Positions 13,291-24,928 of a DNA stretch of 64,000 nt are shown in pieces. The notes beneath the pieces are model-generated. The model ran no database searches. It was given only the letters and a program-made list of their open reading frames with translations, and was not told the origin of the DNA. The DNA is from Bettongia penicillata ogilbyi (Eukaryota > Chordata > Mammalia > Diprotodontia > Potoroidae). The stretch is from NCBI GenBank assembly GCA_023548195.1, contig JAJHZJ010000751.1, positions 2,112,501 to 2,176,500 of the forward strand, read 5' to 3'. Position 1 is the first letter of the stretch. The number at the start of each line of letters is the position of its first letter. A program made the translations under genes and the position numbers.

Positions 13291-13305
13291 AAGTGGAACA
13301 AAAAG
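13291..13305 (+). CDS. ADGRL2: ADGRL2 15-nt microexon (KVEQK insert) between lectin and olfactomedin domains
   Basis: Fifteen bases, AAGTGGAACAAAAAG, sit between a long T-rich tract ending GCTAAAATAG and the donor GTAAAT. In the phase set by the preceding exon they read K-VEQK, giving YKVEQKVFVC across the joins. Skipping restores YIFVC in frame. The insert is the known alternatively spliced site of latrophilins in the hinge between lectin and olfactomedin domains, where in paralogues it tunes teneurin binding. A TGC trinucleotide at 13280-13282, 8 nt from the exon, fits the UGC element used by the neuronal microexon factor SRRM4; that regulation is inference. The exon is too short to be found as an open reading frame. 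Confidence 0.93.
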
Positions 13306-14254
13306 GTAAATAATCGAATCCAGTCCAAACCCCAGCTCCTTGTTATGTGCCTTATGGGTGTTCACCTCCTCACCACCCTCCCCCCACAACACTCTCGATA
13401 CTCTGCAGGATCTCATAAGTGCACCTCCCAGGGAAGTCGACTGTTGGCAATAAAATTGGGCTGCTAAAGCAGGTGGTGGGCTCCAGTTTCCGAAGTCCTC
13501 AGGGGTGGGGGTGGGAGGCAATCTTCTCTGTCTCTCCTCATACTCTACCTCTTTTTCTCACACCCTTGGCTACTTATTTGTTATTAATGTGCCATCCTGC
13601 CTGGCTTCCAGAACCCTCTCCATAGCATGCCATGGTTACAGGGTTTCCTGGTCTGTTTCTTTCACCGCTTTGGTTATGTACACTCTGCTCCTAATTGCAT
13701 TTTCAGTATACTTGTTTTGTATTTATTTTATTTTTAGTAAATTAAAACCCCCTTTGTTTTAAACCTCTCTCCTTAAATTTTGAAACAAACCTTTCCTGTT
13801 TTTTCTGTTTTTGTTTTATTTGGGGGTGTCACCTTGGGGGCTTGAGAGGAGGTTGGTGGGGGAAGGTGAGGAGTCTGGACTTAAATGAAATACTTCCTAT
13901 GTTGCAAGACAGTAGCTAAAAGCCTTTGATGAATAAATTGCTAAAGTCCAAGATTAAAGTGCAAAAGTAAAACCCAGATAATTTCAATTTAATGAACAGT
14001 GCCATTAAGCTTTGGTTTGAACTGTGAAAATTGTCCCAGTCCACTTTCTATGTTGACACATTGAACATGGTAACTTTTAGAAAGGTGGATGGTACTTGCA
14101 TCAGTTTTTTTTTTTTTTAAATGAGCTATAATTCCATGCTGCTGAAACGAATCTTTCCTTCCTGGTTCATTGTCATGATAGCTTACACTTATTTACCTTT
14201 ATGTATTATTTTTTTAACTTATTATAATTCTTGTCTTCTCTCTGTGACTGTTAG
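13306..14254 (+). other. ADGRL2: Intron between KVEQK microexon and olfactomedin exon (949 nt)
   Basis: No repeat family or gene recognised. It holds a G-rich patch near 13502-13518, a second G-rich patch at 13820-13875, a T run at 14105-14118, and a normal acceptor tract before 14255. Short ORFs at 13282-13762 on both strands have no domain signature and are read as chance. Confidence 0.6.
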
Positions 14255-15055
14255 TCTTTGTTTGCCCCGGGACGTTGAAAGCAATCGTGGATTCGCCGTG
14301 TATCTATGAGGCTGAACAGAAAGCAGGTGCTTGGTGCAAAGACCCTCTTCAGGCTGCAGATAAAATTTATTTCATGCCATGGACCCCGTATCGTACTGAC
14401 ACCTTGATAGAATATGCTTCTTTGGAGGACTTCCAAAACAGTCGCCAAACGACAACATATAAACTTCCCAATCGGGTAGATGGTACAGGATTTGTTGTCT
14501 ATGATGGCGCTGTATTTTTTAATAAAGAACGAACCAGGAACATCGTGAAATTTGACTTGAGGACTCGAATTAAAAGTGGAGAGGCAATTATAAACTATGC
14601 CAATTACCATGATACTTCTCCATACCGATGGGGAGGGAAGACTGATATTGACTTAGCTGTTGATGAAAATGGTTTGTGGGTTATTTATGCCACTGAGCAG
14701 AACAATGGGATGATCGTTATTAGCCAGTTGAATCCATATACACTTCGATTTGAAGCAACGTGGGAGACCATTTATGATAAACGTGCTGCCTCCAATGCTT
14801 TTATGATCTGTGGAGTCCTCTATGTGGTTCGGTCAGTCTATCAGGACAATGAAAGTGAGACGGGCAAGAATGCAATTGACTATATTTACAATACCAGGTT
14901 AAACCGAGGGGAATATGTCGATGTTCCCTTTCCTAATCAGTACCAATACATTGCTGCAGTAGATTACAACCCAAGAGATAATCAACTTTATGTGTGGAAC
15001 AACAATTTCATTTTACGATATTCTCTGGAATTTGGCCCACCGGATCCTGCCCAAG
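14255..15055 (+). CDS. ADGRL2: ADGRL2 exon: complete olfactomedin-like domain
   Basis: An 801-nt exon with acceptor CTGTTAG and donor GTAGGA, phase 1 at both ends. It encodes 267 residues starting [20 protein letters not shown] and ending GPPDPAQ. This is the entire five-bladed olfactomedin propeller of latrophilins, with the Cys pair expected for the domain (early VCPG and late MICGVLYVV), the signature [20 protein letters not shown] and the blade motif [13 protein letters not shown]. In latrophilins this domain binds FLRT proteins and contributes to UNC5 complexes. Near-complete agreement with the mammalian protein as recalled makes the call very firm. Splicing within the domain is not possible because it is uninterrupted. 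Reading on past the donor meets a stop at 15091-15093. Confidence 0.98.
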
Positions 15056-18000
15056 GTAGGAATGCTTGTTTATTGGTAATAATTTGGGTTTAGTTTTTAG
15101 TAGTTTATTTCAAATAACATTTTAAAATATGCTTTCTTTTGACTTAGTTTAGTGAGTCTTATTCTTTTTCTTCTGTCATCTTCTCCTCTCTTCGTTCTCC
15201 TTTTACTGCTCTTTTCTTCTCTCTTCTCCTCCTTTTCTAACTGTATTTATAAACAGCCTGCACTTAGTAGGGCCTCCATAAATATCTGTTGAGGGAATGA
15301 ATGAATCAATGTTGTTGTGTGTCACAGTGTGCGAGAGTGGTATTTCATAATCTCACTTGGGCTATTTTTACATGAAAACAGTAATATGATAGCAGTTATA
15401 GTAAATGTCACTTTAAAAAAAAAACAACTAGTTTAAGGCTTTATCCATAAGATGTTTCATCATGATATGTCAGTTTGGTTCTTTGCTAAAAATAAAAGAG
15501 TTCATAAATTTCAAGTTAGATACCTGTTAGCCTTGTGCTTTCCTACCTGACTTTTGAATTGATTACAATCTACATGCAGACCTTTTAACTTCTTGGCGCC
15601 AGTGGTTGAGGGAAATGTGTGTTAGGGAGTCTCAAGAGATTTGGCAGAGTTAATGTGCATTGCCAGGCATAAATGTTCTTGCAGTCCCAATCACAGCCTT
15701 CTGTGTCTGCTTAGAAAGAGGAAAAGTTTTTCCAACATCTTATCAGAAGTGAGTGACATACAATTATATTTTCTTGCTTCTTGTCAATTGGTGGTAGTTG
15801 TAAATCATTTTCCCATTAGTGATGAACCCAAAATGATGACTTAGACAGTGCATGTAAAAATATTCATCAGAATAATTTGAACCCATCTACTTTTCAGTTT
15901 TCCACTCCAAAGTACTTAAACTATTAACATCCATCTGTTAGTCTTGTGTATGAAACTGTGTTGGAGTGCATGCAGTGATCAGAGCAGTGACTTTGCACTA
16001 AAAATAAGTTATTTTCATGACGGGAATTAATAAAATATTCCTTTATATGTTACACTCATATCTTGTTTGTATGATATTTTTTATTCCAGGTTAGTGTTGG
16101 AATATAGTGAGTTGATTCAAAGTTTGTGATAATTTCGTTAGTTGACATTTTGGGATCAGGAATTATTTAAAGTTACATATGTAGATAGGATGGAGAATTT
16201 TTTTTTTACGTTGTTCAAGAAAACTTTTTATTTTTAAAGAGCTGTCATACGAAAATTTCCTTTCAAATTGTGAATAATATCATGGGATCAGGACCTTAAA
16301 AGGAAAAGCAATGGTCACTTGTGCTAGAATTTCTAATTTAGGGTCATGATAGAGAACCCAGAGTCTGTGTCATTTCTTGTAACAGGGACAGTAATGATGT
16401 ATTGACTTGTTCTCTGGGCTCTCTATCTCTAATCTGTGTCTGTCTTGACTTTGTCAGCTCCGCGCTGCACCAATAACATCCTGCTGCTGAACGTTTCAAC
16501 ACTTAAATCTTTCTCCTGGGTAGAAAGGCCACAGTGACAGTGTGTCTGAATCATTCTCTTAAGTTAATTATATATTTTGCTCCTCAGACCAGAAATTTGG
16601 GTTGTAGCCTTGACCCTTATTGTATGGTATTGATGTGTTGGTGGTGGTGGTGTTTTTCTTTTGCTAACATAAAGCATTCCTTATTTATAAGTTTGTCAAA
16701 AACCACCAGGGAAACATAGTTAGAATTCGACCCTACGCTGACCCTGTCCCTTATTTATGCCTTTATCATTCTGTCAGCTGTTGAAAGTTGTATCTTTGAA
16801 GGAAATGAATCTCTGGATTTCTTCCAGCTAGGAAAATCCATTGCTGTTTAGACTAGGTGGACAGCAAATCCTTTCATGGCTTGGAAGTATACCTGATTGG
16901 AAATGTCTGTTAAGTGAACTTAAAAAAAAAAGCATGTTGTCCTTGTTAGAGAAGAAGTCTCTGATAACATGCATTTGTTTTAAGGAGCCTCCAACAGCTC
17001 AGAAGAAAGGCCATTGCCTTTATGATGGTTGTAAGATACTCTCACTTTTCTGGGTCAGCGTAGACAGGAGAGCCAAGTCAAAGGGAGCTTATGGAGTGCT
17101 TTGAGGCAGTTTGATGTTTTATATCTCTATCTTCGCTTGGAAATCCTTCAATTCTCGCCTTTCCCCCATCTTTGTTTTAAGGTATACATAATGTTACATT
17201 TCAAAATTCATTCTTTCTTTCTTTGAATAGCGTTTATTAATCACCTACCTTGTGTCCAGTACAATATTGAACACTGAGGTATGCGGCCCTCAGGGACTAC
17301 TTCACATACAGTGGGACAAACAGACCAAACAAACCCCAAAAACCCTGTCCTCTTGTCCTGGTTCTTTAGAGAGGATTTGTACAATTATAAAGTGTCCAGG
17401 TCTCATCTCTACCACTTGGTCAACCACATTAGTTGATGGTGTCCCCACCTTTCCCCTTTCTTTTTAAAACATTAATTATATAAGTGATTTTGAGAGGGAA
17501 ATAAATACCATGGCTTAGTTGTAGAGTTTATGATAAAACATCCCATCCAATTCTTAAACCTTTCCAAAGGAGATTGTTTACTTACCAGTTTTATTATTTG
17601 ATTCTTAATGATGGTAAGTTTTTTTATATGCATGTGACATAAATCCCACCATTGTCCCTCTTTGTGTTGTCATCTATCACTGAGGCTCTCCAGCTTCCTC
17701 ATCAGTCTCTGCCATGTTCTCTGGGATAGTTTCAGACCACATGCTCTGTGCTCCATACTCTTTGGGATTGCCATTTTGTACAGCCATTCCAACTTGGAGT
17801 AAACCACAGTGAACCTGAACAGCAGTTTGATCAAAGTAGCTGATAAAACTGATGGGAGAAATGAGGTCTGTGCTCTCCCTCAGCAGCTGAAGCTGGCTGC
17901 CTTGAGTGCAATTCACTCAAGTTGTCTGTGTTGGATCTGCTGCCCTGTCTCGCACATGAGACTAGCCAAAAGGATCCTGAAAAAGCAGTTCATTCCTTTT

Positions 18001-21000
18001 AAACTTTTAATAGGAACCCTTTTGCAAAATGCTAGCTTACTACTTAGAAGACTTCTTCCTATTTATTTTAAGATAATCTCCACCCCTATTCTTAAAAACC
18101 AAAGTGTATTTTCCATGCATTTAGATTACATGGCTTTTATTTATTACATGTTCTCTCCTTTTGAGTTTTTGACCCTGAAGTCTGCATGGTTTCCTGTTAA
18201 GCTGATATTGGTACTATGTATGTTAGCAGTTTTCCTATTTCATTTATCCAGTCTTGGCCTGTTTCTCCCTCACAAAATTGCTCTAGAATAGGTTTACAAA
18301 AACAAATAACACTAAAATCTTCCTTTTTTTTTTTTCTATTTAACCTGAATTACCATAGATGTACTTTATCAGGTCACAATGTTTGTACTGTAAACACATT
18401 GCAAGGAGAGGAGGGATCGCATCTTATCTGGTTTTGAATTCCCCAGTTTTTTCTCAGATAAAAAAGAAAAAAAACTATTACAGGTATTTTTTCATATTAG
18501 TTAAGAAGTTAGATAATTCAACCTTGTGAGGAAAAAAAGGCATTTTCACTATAGGTTAAGTTTATTTTATTTTTAAAAGAATTAGGATGTAAATAGCACA
18601 AATGTCCATTTCTTAAGCCATACTTGTTCCTCTACGACATGCTCAATAAAATGTGATAAACATAATGAAGAAAGGATAATTTAATGAACACTCATTTTAG
18701 CTTCATGAAGTAAAGACACCCAACCAAAGTCCATTCTGTTAACACTAGGTAAATTCAGAGAGCTAGAGGAGAGAAAATTTGAGACTTGTACTACAATAAT
18801 AAAAAAAAAGTATATATATATTCAATTCACTTCCTTTAAAAAAAAAATGATGGCAGACACCAGTATATCAATTACAATATGTCAATTACAACTACCATAA
18901 TAAATCTACAGATTTGGTGAATACCTTAACTGCCAGGGTCCCAGTTAAATAGGTGCATTTGCTTAATCAATTTTGTTTCCAATTCTACTAGGAGGGAGTC
19001 CAAAAGCTAAATTGTTCCCCCTACCCCGTCTGGAAGCTTGACTAATTTGGTGATATTCCTAAGTATGCTTAGTGTATAATATGCTTCTTCACAGGTTTGG
19101 AAATAGACGTCTTCATCTCTGTGGATGAAGGGAGCTGGTGGACTGGGTGATCTCCAAGGCTCCCTGCAAGCTTTAAATTTCAACTATACTATGATTTTAT
19201 TGCAGGAGGAAGGGCAGGTCTTCATGTTTTCTTAATGGTCCTTATGCTCTATTGAGTAGTTTTGCCATATAGATCTCCCATTTATTCTTACCAGATATCA
19301 AATGTGTTGTCCTTATGAAACCTTTAAGTGATAAATTCTGGCCTGAAACTCTGCTTCTACAGCTGTTTGCCAAAATTTAAATGTTGAAAGCAGCCTTAAA
19401 CAACAACAGTAAGCAAGGTGTAAATACAGCAAACATGTGGAATAAGCTTCTAATTGGACATGCTTTACACAGACCCCTTTAAAAAAAAAATCAAGAAAAA
19501 ATATTTGCCCAGTGGCAAAGCAGGGGCGAAAGTAATCTTGTCTCTCCCTGGATTTTTTCTTTTAATGCTGTAGATAATAGTGTTGGATGTGGAATCATGA
19601 AGTCCTGAGTTCAGATCCTCCCTCAGAAATTTAATAGCAGTGCGCCAGCCTCATTTCAACCTCAATTTTCTCATCTGTCAAATGAGGATAGTTAATAGCA
19701 CCTTTCTCACGGGATTGTTGTGAGGTAGAATGAGTTAACGTGAAAAGTGCTTTGCAAACCTAAAAGTTCCAATGTTATATATATAAAAAAAATTAGATAT
19801 GATAGCTTTCTTCTCCAGGTTTTTACCCTGTTCACTTTCATGTACTGTGATAAGTTGTGTGTTGGGGACTGTGGATGTTTGGGGAAGGGGGAATGGAATC
19901 TTAATTGTCTGGATAGTTCATTCAAAATGAGTTTATTCTTCCACTAAATAGCTTGTCTTCATGTCACCATCATAGAAAAATAAATATTTAAGTGATTTAT
20001 TTTTAATAGTATGTTATATAGTGCCCTTAAAGGTCTTTTTTTCCTAATAGAAGAATAAGTATTAAAAATAGAATGAGGCCAAACGATTTTATAATACAGG
20101 ATCACAGAAAAAAAATAGAAAAATAGCCATAGTTCACCTCTTGGATTTCCTGAAATGATGTCTAAATTGCGATAGGGATAGGAACTGGATCTGGGATTGT
20201 TTTACTAGAGAGAAAAACCTAGATAAAGAACACTTTCTACCAATTGAAGTCCATAGACTGTGCAACATAATGTACTGGACAGTTGAGGGCTTTGCCCAGG
20301 GTTCCCATGACCACACCCTTTCAATTTGCGGTGTTTGTCACCAATACCTTTATTGATACTTTTTTTAAAAATAAGGATTGCATGAGCAGTGGAGGAACTA
20401 TGAAAATTGAGTATGTGATAATTAAATTATAGTTCATATTTCTATATTATTTTTGGGTTTACATAGTTCTTTATACCTACACGTTCTTATTGTAAAGTAT
20501 ATGCTGCTATTATCTGCATTTTGCTGATAGAGAAACTGAGGCTTAGAGAGGCTTAGTAATGTGGGGCAGCATTCAAACTCTTGCTGCAGGGCCATTCAGG
20601 AATGCTAATGGGAATATTCTTATGAAGTACTTCTGTCATTCCCTAATGTACTAATAAGGAGAGCGTGTCATGGGAAGTAGGGGTGCGTGACGAGATAAGC
20701 CGTTTGCCTTCTCTCCTCTTCTCTATCCCCTTCTCTCCTCCCTGCATCGGTGCCCTAGATGAGCAGCAGTTACTTGACACTACTGCAAAGATTGTGATGT
20801 TTTTGACAAATGTTAATTGAGAAAGCACTGAAAGCCTGACTGCATTGTAATCAAAAGAAAATTACAGAGGTTTCATAAGATGTCAGGCAACTGCTTACAG
20901 AGGAAGACAGACAGGTTTGAATCAGTTCTGGAAGCAGCTGGCTAGGCATGAAGTTTAACTCAAATACGGAGGCAGCACTCAAACAGTCAATAAATTATGC

Positions 21001-22854
21001 CCTGGAAATAAAACACATGCTCAAGAAGTTTCTGTTTTGAGATGGAGAAGAAAAGCAGGAAGCAACAGTATGTACTTACTGTTAGTGAAAAATGAGACTC
21101 GCTACACCTAAGATTCCCCAAACAGGTGCAAGGAGAGATTTTTTTTATCCTCATCAATTCAGAGTACGCTCATGATAAGTTTCTTGATATAATCAAACCT
21201 GTGCTCACATTATTTTATTAATTTAAATATCTTAATTAAATTAATTAATTGAAATCAGCTGAATTAAATCAATTTAATTCTGGGCAATTTTAATCTTCTG
21301 GTTTGGACTTTTGGATTTTTTTTTAACACATGTAATTTTCCATAACATGACTTTCTTGAGCAGGATTTTATATTAACAAAATAATAAATGTGACTGGAAA
21401 ATGATCTTTTTCTCAATTTAATAATAAAAAAACATAAACTTAATTGCAAGGACTTTTTTTCATGTGTTTTTGTTAGGAGAACGTTCCTGTTTCTCCAGTA
21501 ATGACAAAAAGAATGCACTGGTGAATTTTTAACTTTGCAGTGTTTCAGATCTAGCTATTTCTGACAGTTTGAAATTAGTCTTGTAGGACTAAAAATAGCT
21601 TTGCTTCACTGTACCTGCTATTCCAGTCATATGCGGGTTATACCTTCTTTTTTTAATTTGAGAAAATAAAACATTAAATGATTTTATGTTTCAGATATTT
21701 CATGCTGTTGTTTCCCTTTAAACTTTTTAAAGGACTCCATACCATTTGTGTGCAGATTTCAAATTCAAGATATTACCTTGACATAGTTGAATGAATTATA
21801 TACTAGCCTCTGCCTGGAAATAGTTGTTCCTTCGTACCTATTTTATCAGAACAAAGAATGTTAAAGCTTCAGATGATGATGTATAGAAATAGTACAGGCT
21901 TGCTAGACTTTTATTCTGTTTGCGTCTAATCAAGCATGTTGGAATGCTCTCAAGCAAGAATGACTTCTGAGTGGCAAGATCTAGCTACCGTAATTGTTTT
22001 CCTGCAAGGTGTAGAACGGGTGACTTAAGGGTTTTTGCTTTTTTCAAGGCCCTAGTTATGTAGGACTCAAATTTTGTTGATACATCATATTTGATTATTT
22101 ACCAAACAGGAGCTTCTCCACTCCTTCTAGGATGAATGGAATTTGGTTAATCATGTCTTTTTCGTCATTGTCATGTGTGGTGATAATTCCTACTGGGCTT
22201 TAGAAGCGCAAACCTCAGCTTATGTTAGCAACAAGTTATAAATTGGTGTCCCTAAAATAGTCATATATGTTTGACTTAAAAGTAAATCCTACGTAAAGGT
22301 GCTATGGAGCATATTAATTTAAAAACCTAAAAACAGGAGTGTAATACAGTAGATATAGGAATACCTTTGGGTCCAGAAGACTTGGGTTCAGGTCTCACCT
22401 TCGACCTATGCAAACTGTATGGTCAGGGGCAAGTCATTTAACCTCCTAATACCCTAGTCAAATTCCCTGAGACTAGAAATCTAATTTGAATGTTCCAGGC
22501 CCTGTGTCTGTACACTAGGACACTTCCACACTAGTGCAATTGTAGAGTCAGTGAAACAACAAAAGCAGGTATTGCCCAAGTCAGAAGCACGGAAAAATTA
22601 TTTCATAACAGTTGAAGGCTTCACTTGGATCCAAAAATCTTACCAGTATGGAGACACCTGTCCGTAGCACATCTCTTAAGCCATCTTCCCCATATGCCTT
22701 CTCATTCTGTATAACACGCATCCACGTGCCTCCTCTGCAACTCATATTAGAGAATAATCAAATTCAGTTGTCTTTTTTACTTTGACTAGAGTTCTCAGTG
22801 ATTCTTGTGAACTTTTGAAAAATTGAGATTAACACACTCATCTTTTTTCCATAG
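15056..22854 (+). other. ADGRL2: Intron between olfactomedin and linker exons (7.8 kb)
   Basis: No gene supported. Contents: CT-rich patch 15165-15240; L2-type 3' end about 15255-15305; fragment of a repeat family beginning like CGTTTATTAATCACCTACC at about 17225-17310; SINE-derived tail about 19100-19200; SINE about 19575-19770 (+); MIR-like about 20460-20570 (-); SINE about 22340-22510 (+). About 20640-21070 is a repeat-free block. A 160-codon ORF on the + strand (17809-18291) and an overlapping minus ORF (17677-17916) have no recognisable domain. Confidence 0.65.
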
Positions 22855-23151
22855 TGCCTACCACAGCAGTGACAATAACTTCTTCAGCTGAGCTGTTCAA
22901 AACCACAGTATCAACCACAAGCACTCCTTCACAGAAAGGCCCCATGAGCACAACTTTAGCTGGTGGAGCAAAGGAAGGAAACAAAGGCACTAAACCACCT
23001 CCAGCAGTTTCTACAACCAAAATTCCTCCTGTAACAAGTATTTTTCCCCCGCCAGAAAGATTCTGCGAAGCTTTAGAAGCCAGGGGCATTTGGTGGCCTC
23101 AGACACAAAGAGGAATGATGGTAGAACGACCTTGTCCCAAGGGAACGAGAG
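22855..23151 (+). CDS. ADGRL2: ADGRL2 exon: Ser/Thr/Pro-rich linker and first half of hormone-receptor motif
   Basis: A 297-nt exon with acceptor TTTTTTCCATAG and donor GTATTT, phase 1 on both sides. About the first 65 residues are a Thr/Ser/Pro-rich, probably heavily O-glycosylated stalk ([18 protein letters not shown], then [10 protein letters not shown], then [14 protein letters not shown]). The remaining residues begin the HormR domain ([19 protein letters not shown], then [13 protein letters not shown]), with its first two cysteines and Trp pair. The linker is the least conserved part of the ectodomain and matches ADGRL2 rather than ADGRL1 or ADGRL3 as recalled. Two TGCATG hexamers follow the donor at 23197-23202 and 23207-23212. 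Skipping would stay in frame but would split the HormR fold. Confidence 0.96.
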
Positions 23152-23727
23152 GTATTTCCTGGGAAATATGTCTATAAAAATATTCATGTATATGTGTGCA
23201 TGCGTGTGCATGTATATGCATATGCACAGAGAGCCCTCAGTAGGTGCTCAAAGCCTCATGGAATGCCCCCATTTTGAGAGGGCCACTTCTAGTGGCCATA
23301 TTTATAAAGTTTGATAATCCAGCATGTGTGGGCATTATTTAGATTTTAATCTGTAAAAGACCTTTGAATATAGGCCACGAATGCCTCGAATCCTTGAGGA
23401 CCCAGGTTATATGAGGTTTTTGCCCAAGGACTATAGTAAAGATTGTTTACAGCTGCCTTTCTCATTACAAGCCCCACTTTGGAGAAATTCCAAGAAAATG
23501 AAGGGCATTTGGTATGTTTGCTGTAAACCTCTGATATTTCTATATCAGCTTTATATTTACTGTTTGTAATCTGCGTTATTCCCAGCGTTTTCGTCAGTTA
23601 TTGTCAACTGCCTCCATTAGCGTTTATTCAAAATTTAACATGCAGAGCGGGAACGGTGGAGCTGATTTCCTGAATGCATGCAGAAAAATGGTTTCAATTT
23701 CACTGTTGTTTTCTACATCTGTTGTAG
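23152..23727 (+). other. ADGRL2: Intron within the HormR domain (576 nt)
   Basis: Short intron with a TG/TGCA-rich stretch at about 23188-23226 starting some 40 nt after the donor and containing two TGCATG hexamers. The rest is unique sequence without repeats or ORFs of interest. Confidence 0.65.
23197..23212 (+). promoter_or_regulatory. Paired TGCATG motifs, putative Rbfox splicing enhancer
   Basis: TGCATG at 23197-23202 and 23207-23212, 45 and 55 nt after the exon ending at 23151. (U)GCAUG downstream of an exon is the known Rbfox enhancer arrangement. The motifs lie in a TG-rich stretch, so chance is possible. Confidence 0.35.
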
Positions 23728-23831
23728 GAACTGCCTCGTATCTCTGCGTGGTTTCCACCGGCACATGGAACCCTAAGGGCCCTGATCTTAGCAACTGTAC
23801 CTCACACTGGGTAAATCAGCTGGCTCAGAAG
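23728..23831 (+). CDS. ADGRL2: ADGRL2 exon: second half of hormone-receptor motif (HormR)
   Basis: A 104-nt exon after TCTGTTGTAG. It completes a glycine with the previous exon and reads [16 protein letters not shown], then [19 protein letters not shown], ending in phase 0. This gives the remaining HormR cysteines, the conserved GTWN and SHWV elements and an NCT glycosylation sequon. HormR packs against the GAIN domain in adhesion GPCRs and is not known to bind a hormone in latrophilins. The donor is AAG|GTTGGT, weaker than the others in this gene because +3 is T. The exon end is still certain because the next exon resumes with the expected IRSGENAAS. Confidence 0.94.
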
Positions 23832-24742
23832 GTTGGTTGGAATCTTTTAATATGATACACACTGGTGATTAAAGGCTTTAACTTCGAACATAAATAATTC
23901 AGCTTAGGACGTTGAAACCATGTTTATTGCTCTTTGTTCAGTTTTAAAGTAGAAGAATTATGCGTACTTTTTGTCTCTGAACCATTTATTGAAATTTAAG
24001 CCTGCATGTGTTTTGGGGTATATGCTTTACTAAGTTAAATTTTTTAATGCATACATGCTTGCTTAATTTTATTCGTGTTTAGCATGTTCTGGGTTGGGTT
24101 TGTTTTGTTTCGATTTAATGTTAAGAAGATGAATTCTACATAGGCCTAATAAATCAAGTAGATTTAAATGTGCAACTGAATTTCCAGAACCCAAACAGAT
24201 GTTTAGTTGGCAGATGATGATAGAACAAATAAAATGTCTTTTAAGATGGCAGTATAAGCAAAATCCCATTTATTTACAGCGTATTGTGGTGTATCACCTT
24301 TTGTCTTCGTCTTCCTCCCCAATCAACCTTTGTGAAGCAGTAAAATCAGATAATCGTCCTCTGTCCCAGACCCTTTCAGTTTGACTTTTAAATGCCTGTA
24401 ACACTGGTATGAACCAGTAGATTTTTGTGCTTCTCATAATAGCAAAGGGGGGAAAATATCCAAAGTTAGATGAAATGGGAGCCTCAGCCCCAAATTTCCC
24501 ATCTGAGTTCAGGTTTTGTTTTTTTTTTAAATGCTTGTTAAGAAATTTCTTTTGTGTGTCAAGGATCTAAGAACCTTTCATCTTCCCAGATAAAGAAAAA
24601 AGTTTATGGGTCTCAGTCAGTTGCAGATTTTGACGTGTGTACAAATGGGTGTTTTGCTACGGCAAAGGTATGCTGGGAGTCAACTTGGAAGCCGTGAGCG
24701 GAACATGGGCTCCTGCTGAGATAATATAAATTGTCATTTCAG
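23832..24742 (+). other. ADGRL2: Intron between HormR and GAIN exons (911 nt)
   Basis: Begins with the weak donor GTTGGT. Unique sequence, with no recognised repeat or gene. A run of T lies at about 24520-24529. The acceptor GTCATTTCAG is ordinary. Confidence 0.6.
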
Positions 24743-24928
24743 ATCCGAAGTGGAGAGAACGCTGCCAGTCTCGCCAACGAGCTGGCTAAACACACCAAAG
24801 GACCTGTGTTTGCTGGGGATGTGAGCTCATCTGTGAGACTGATGGAACAGTTGGTGGACATTCTAGACGCACAGCTGCAGGAACTCAAACCCAGTGAGAA
24901 GGATTCAGCTGGGCGGAGTTATAACAAG
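24743..24928 (+). CDS. ADGRL2: ADGRL2 exon: start of GAIN domain, subdomain A
   Basis: A 186-nt exon (62 codons, phase 0 at both ends) with acceptor GTCATTTCAG and donor GTATGC. It reads [20 protein letters not shown], then [20 protein letters not shown], ending [12 protein letters not shown]. This is the helical subdomain A of the GAIN fold, rich in amphipathic helix-forming residues. GAIN holds the autoproteolysis site and shields the tethered agonist. It continues directly into the 39-nt exon LQKREKTCRAYLK. The sequence is close to identical to other mammalian ADGRL2 as recalled. Confidence 0.96.

Noticed and set aside
14251..14610. 119-codon minus ORF opposite the olfactomedin exon
   Set aside because: Shadow of the real + strand exon, with no promoter or splice logic.
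17677..18291. 160-codon + strand ORF and overlapping 79-codon minus ORF, with AATAAA downstream on the minus strand; considered as a processed pseudogene
   Set aside because: No recognisable domain, no poly(A) tract or target-site duplication seen, and no similarity I could name. Left as unique intron; a protein-level search would decide it.
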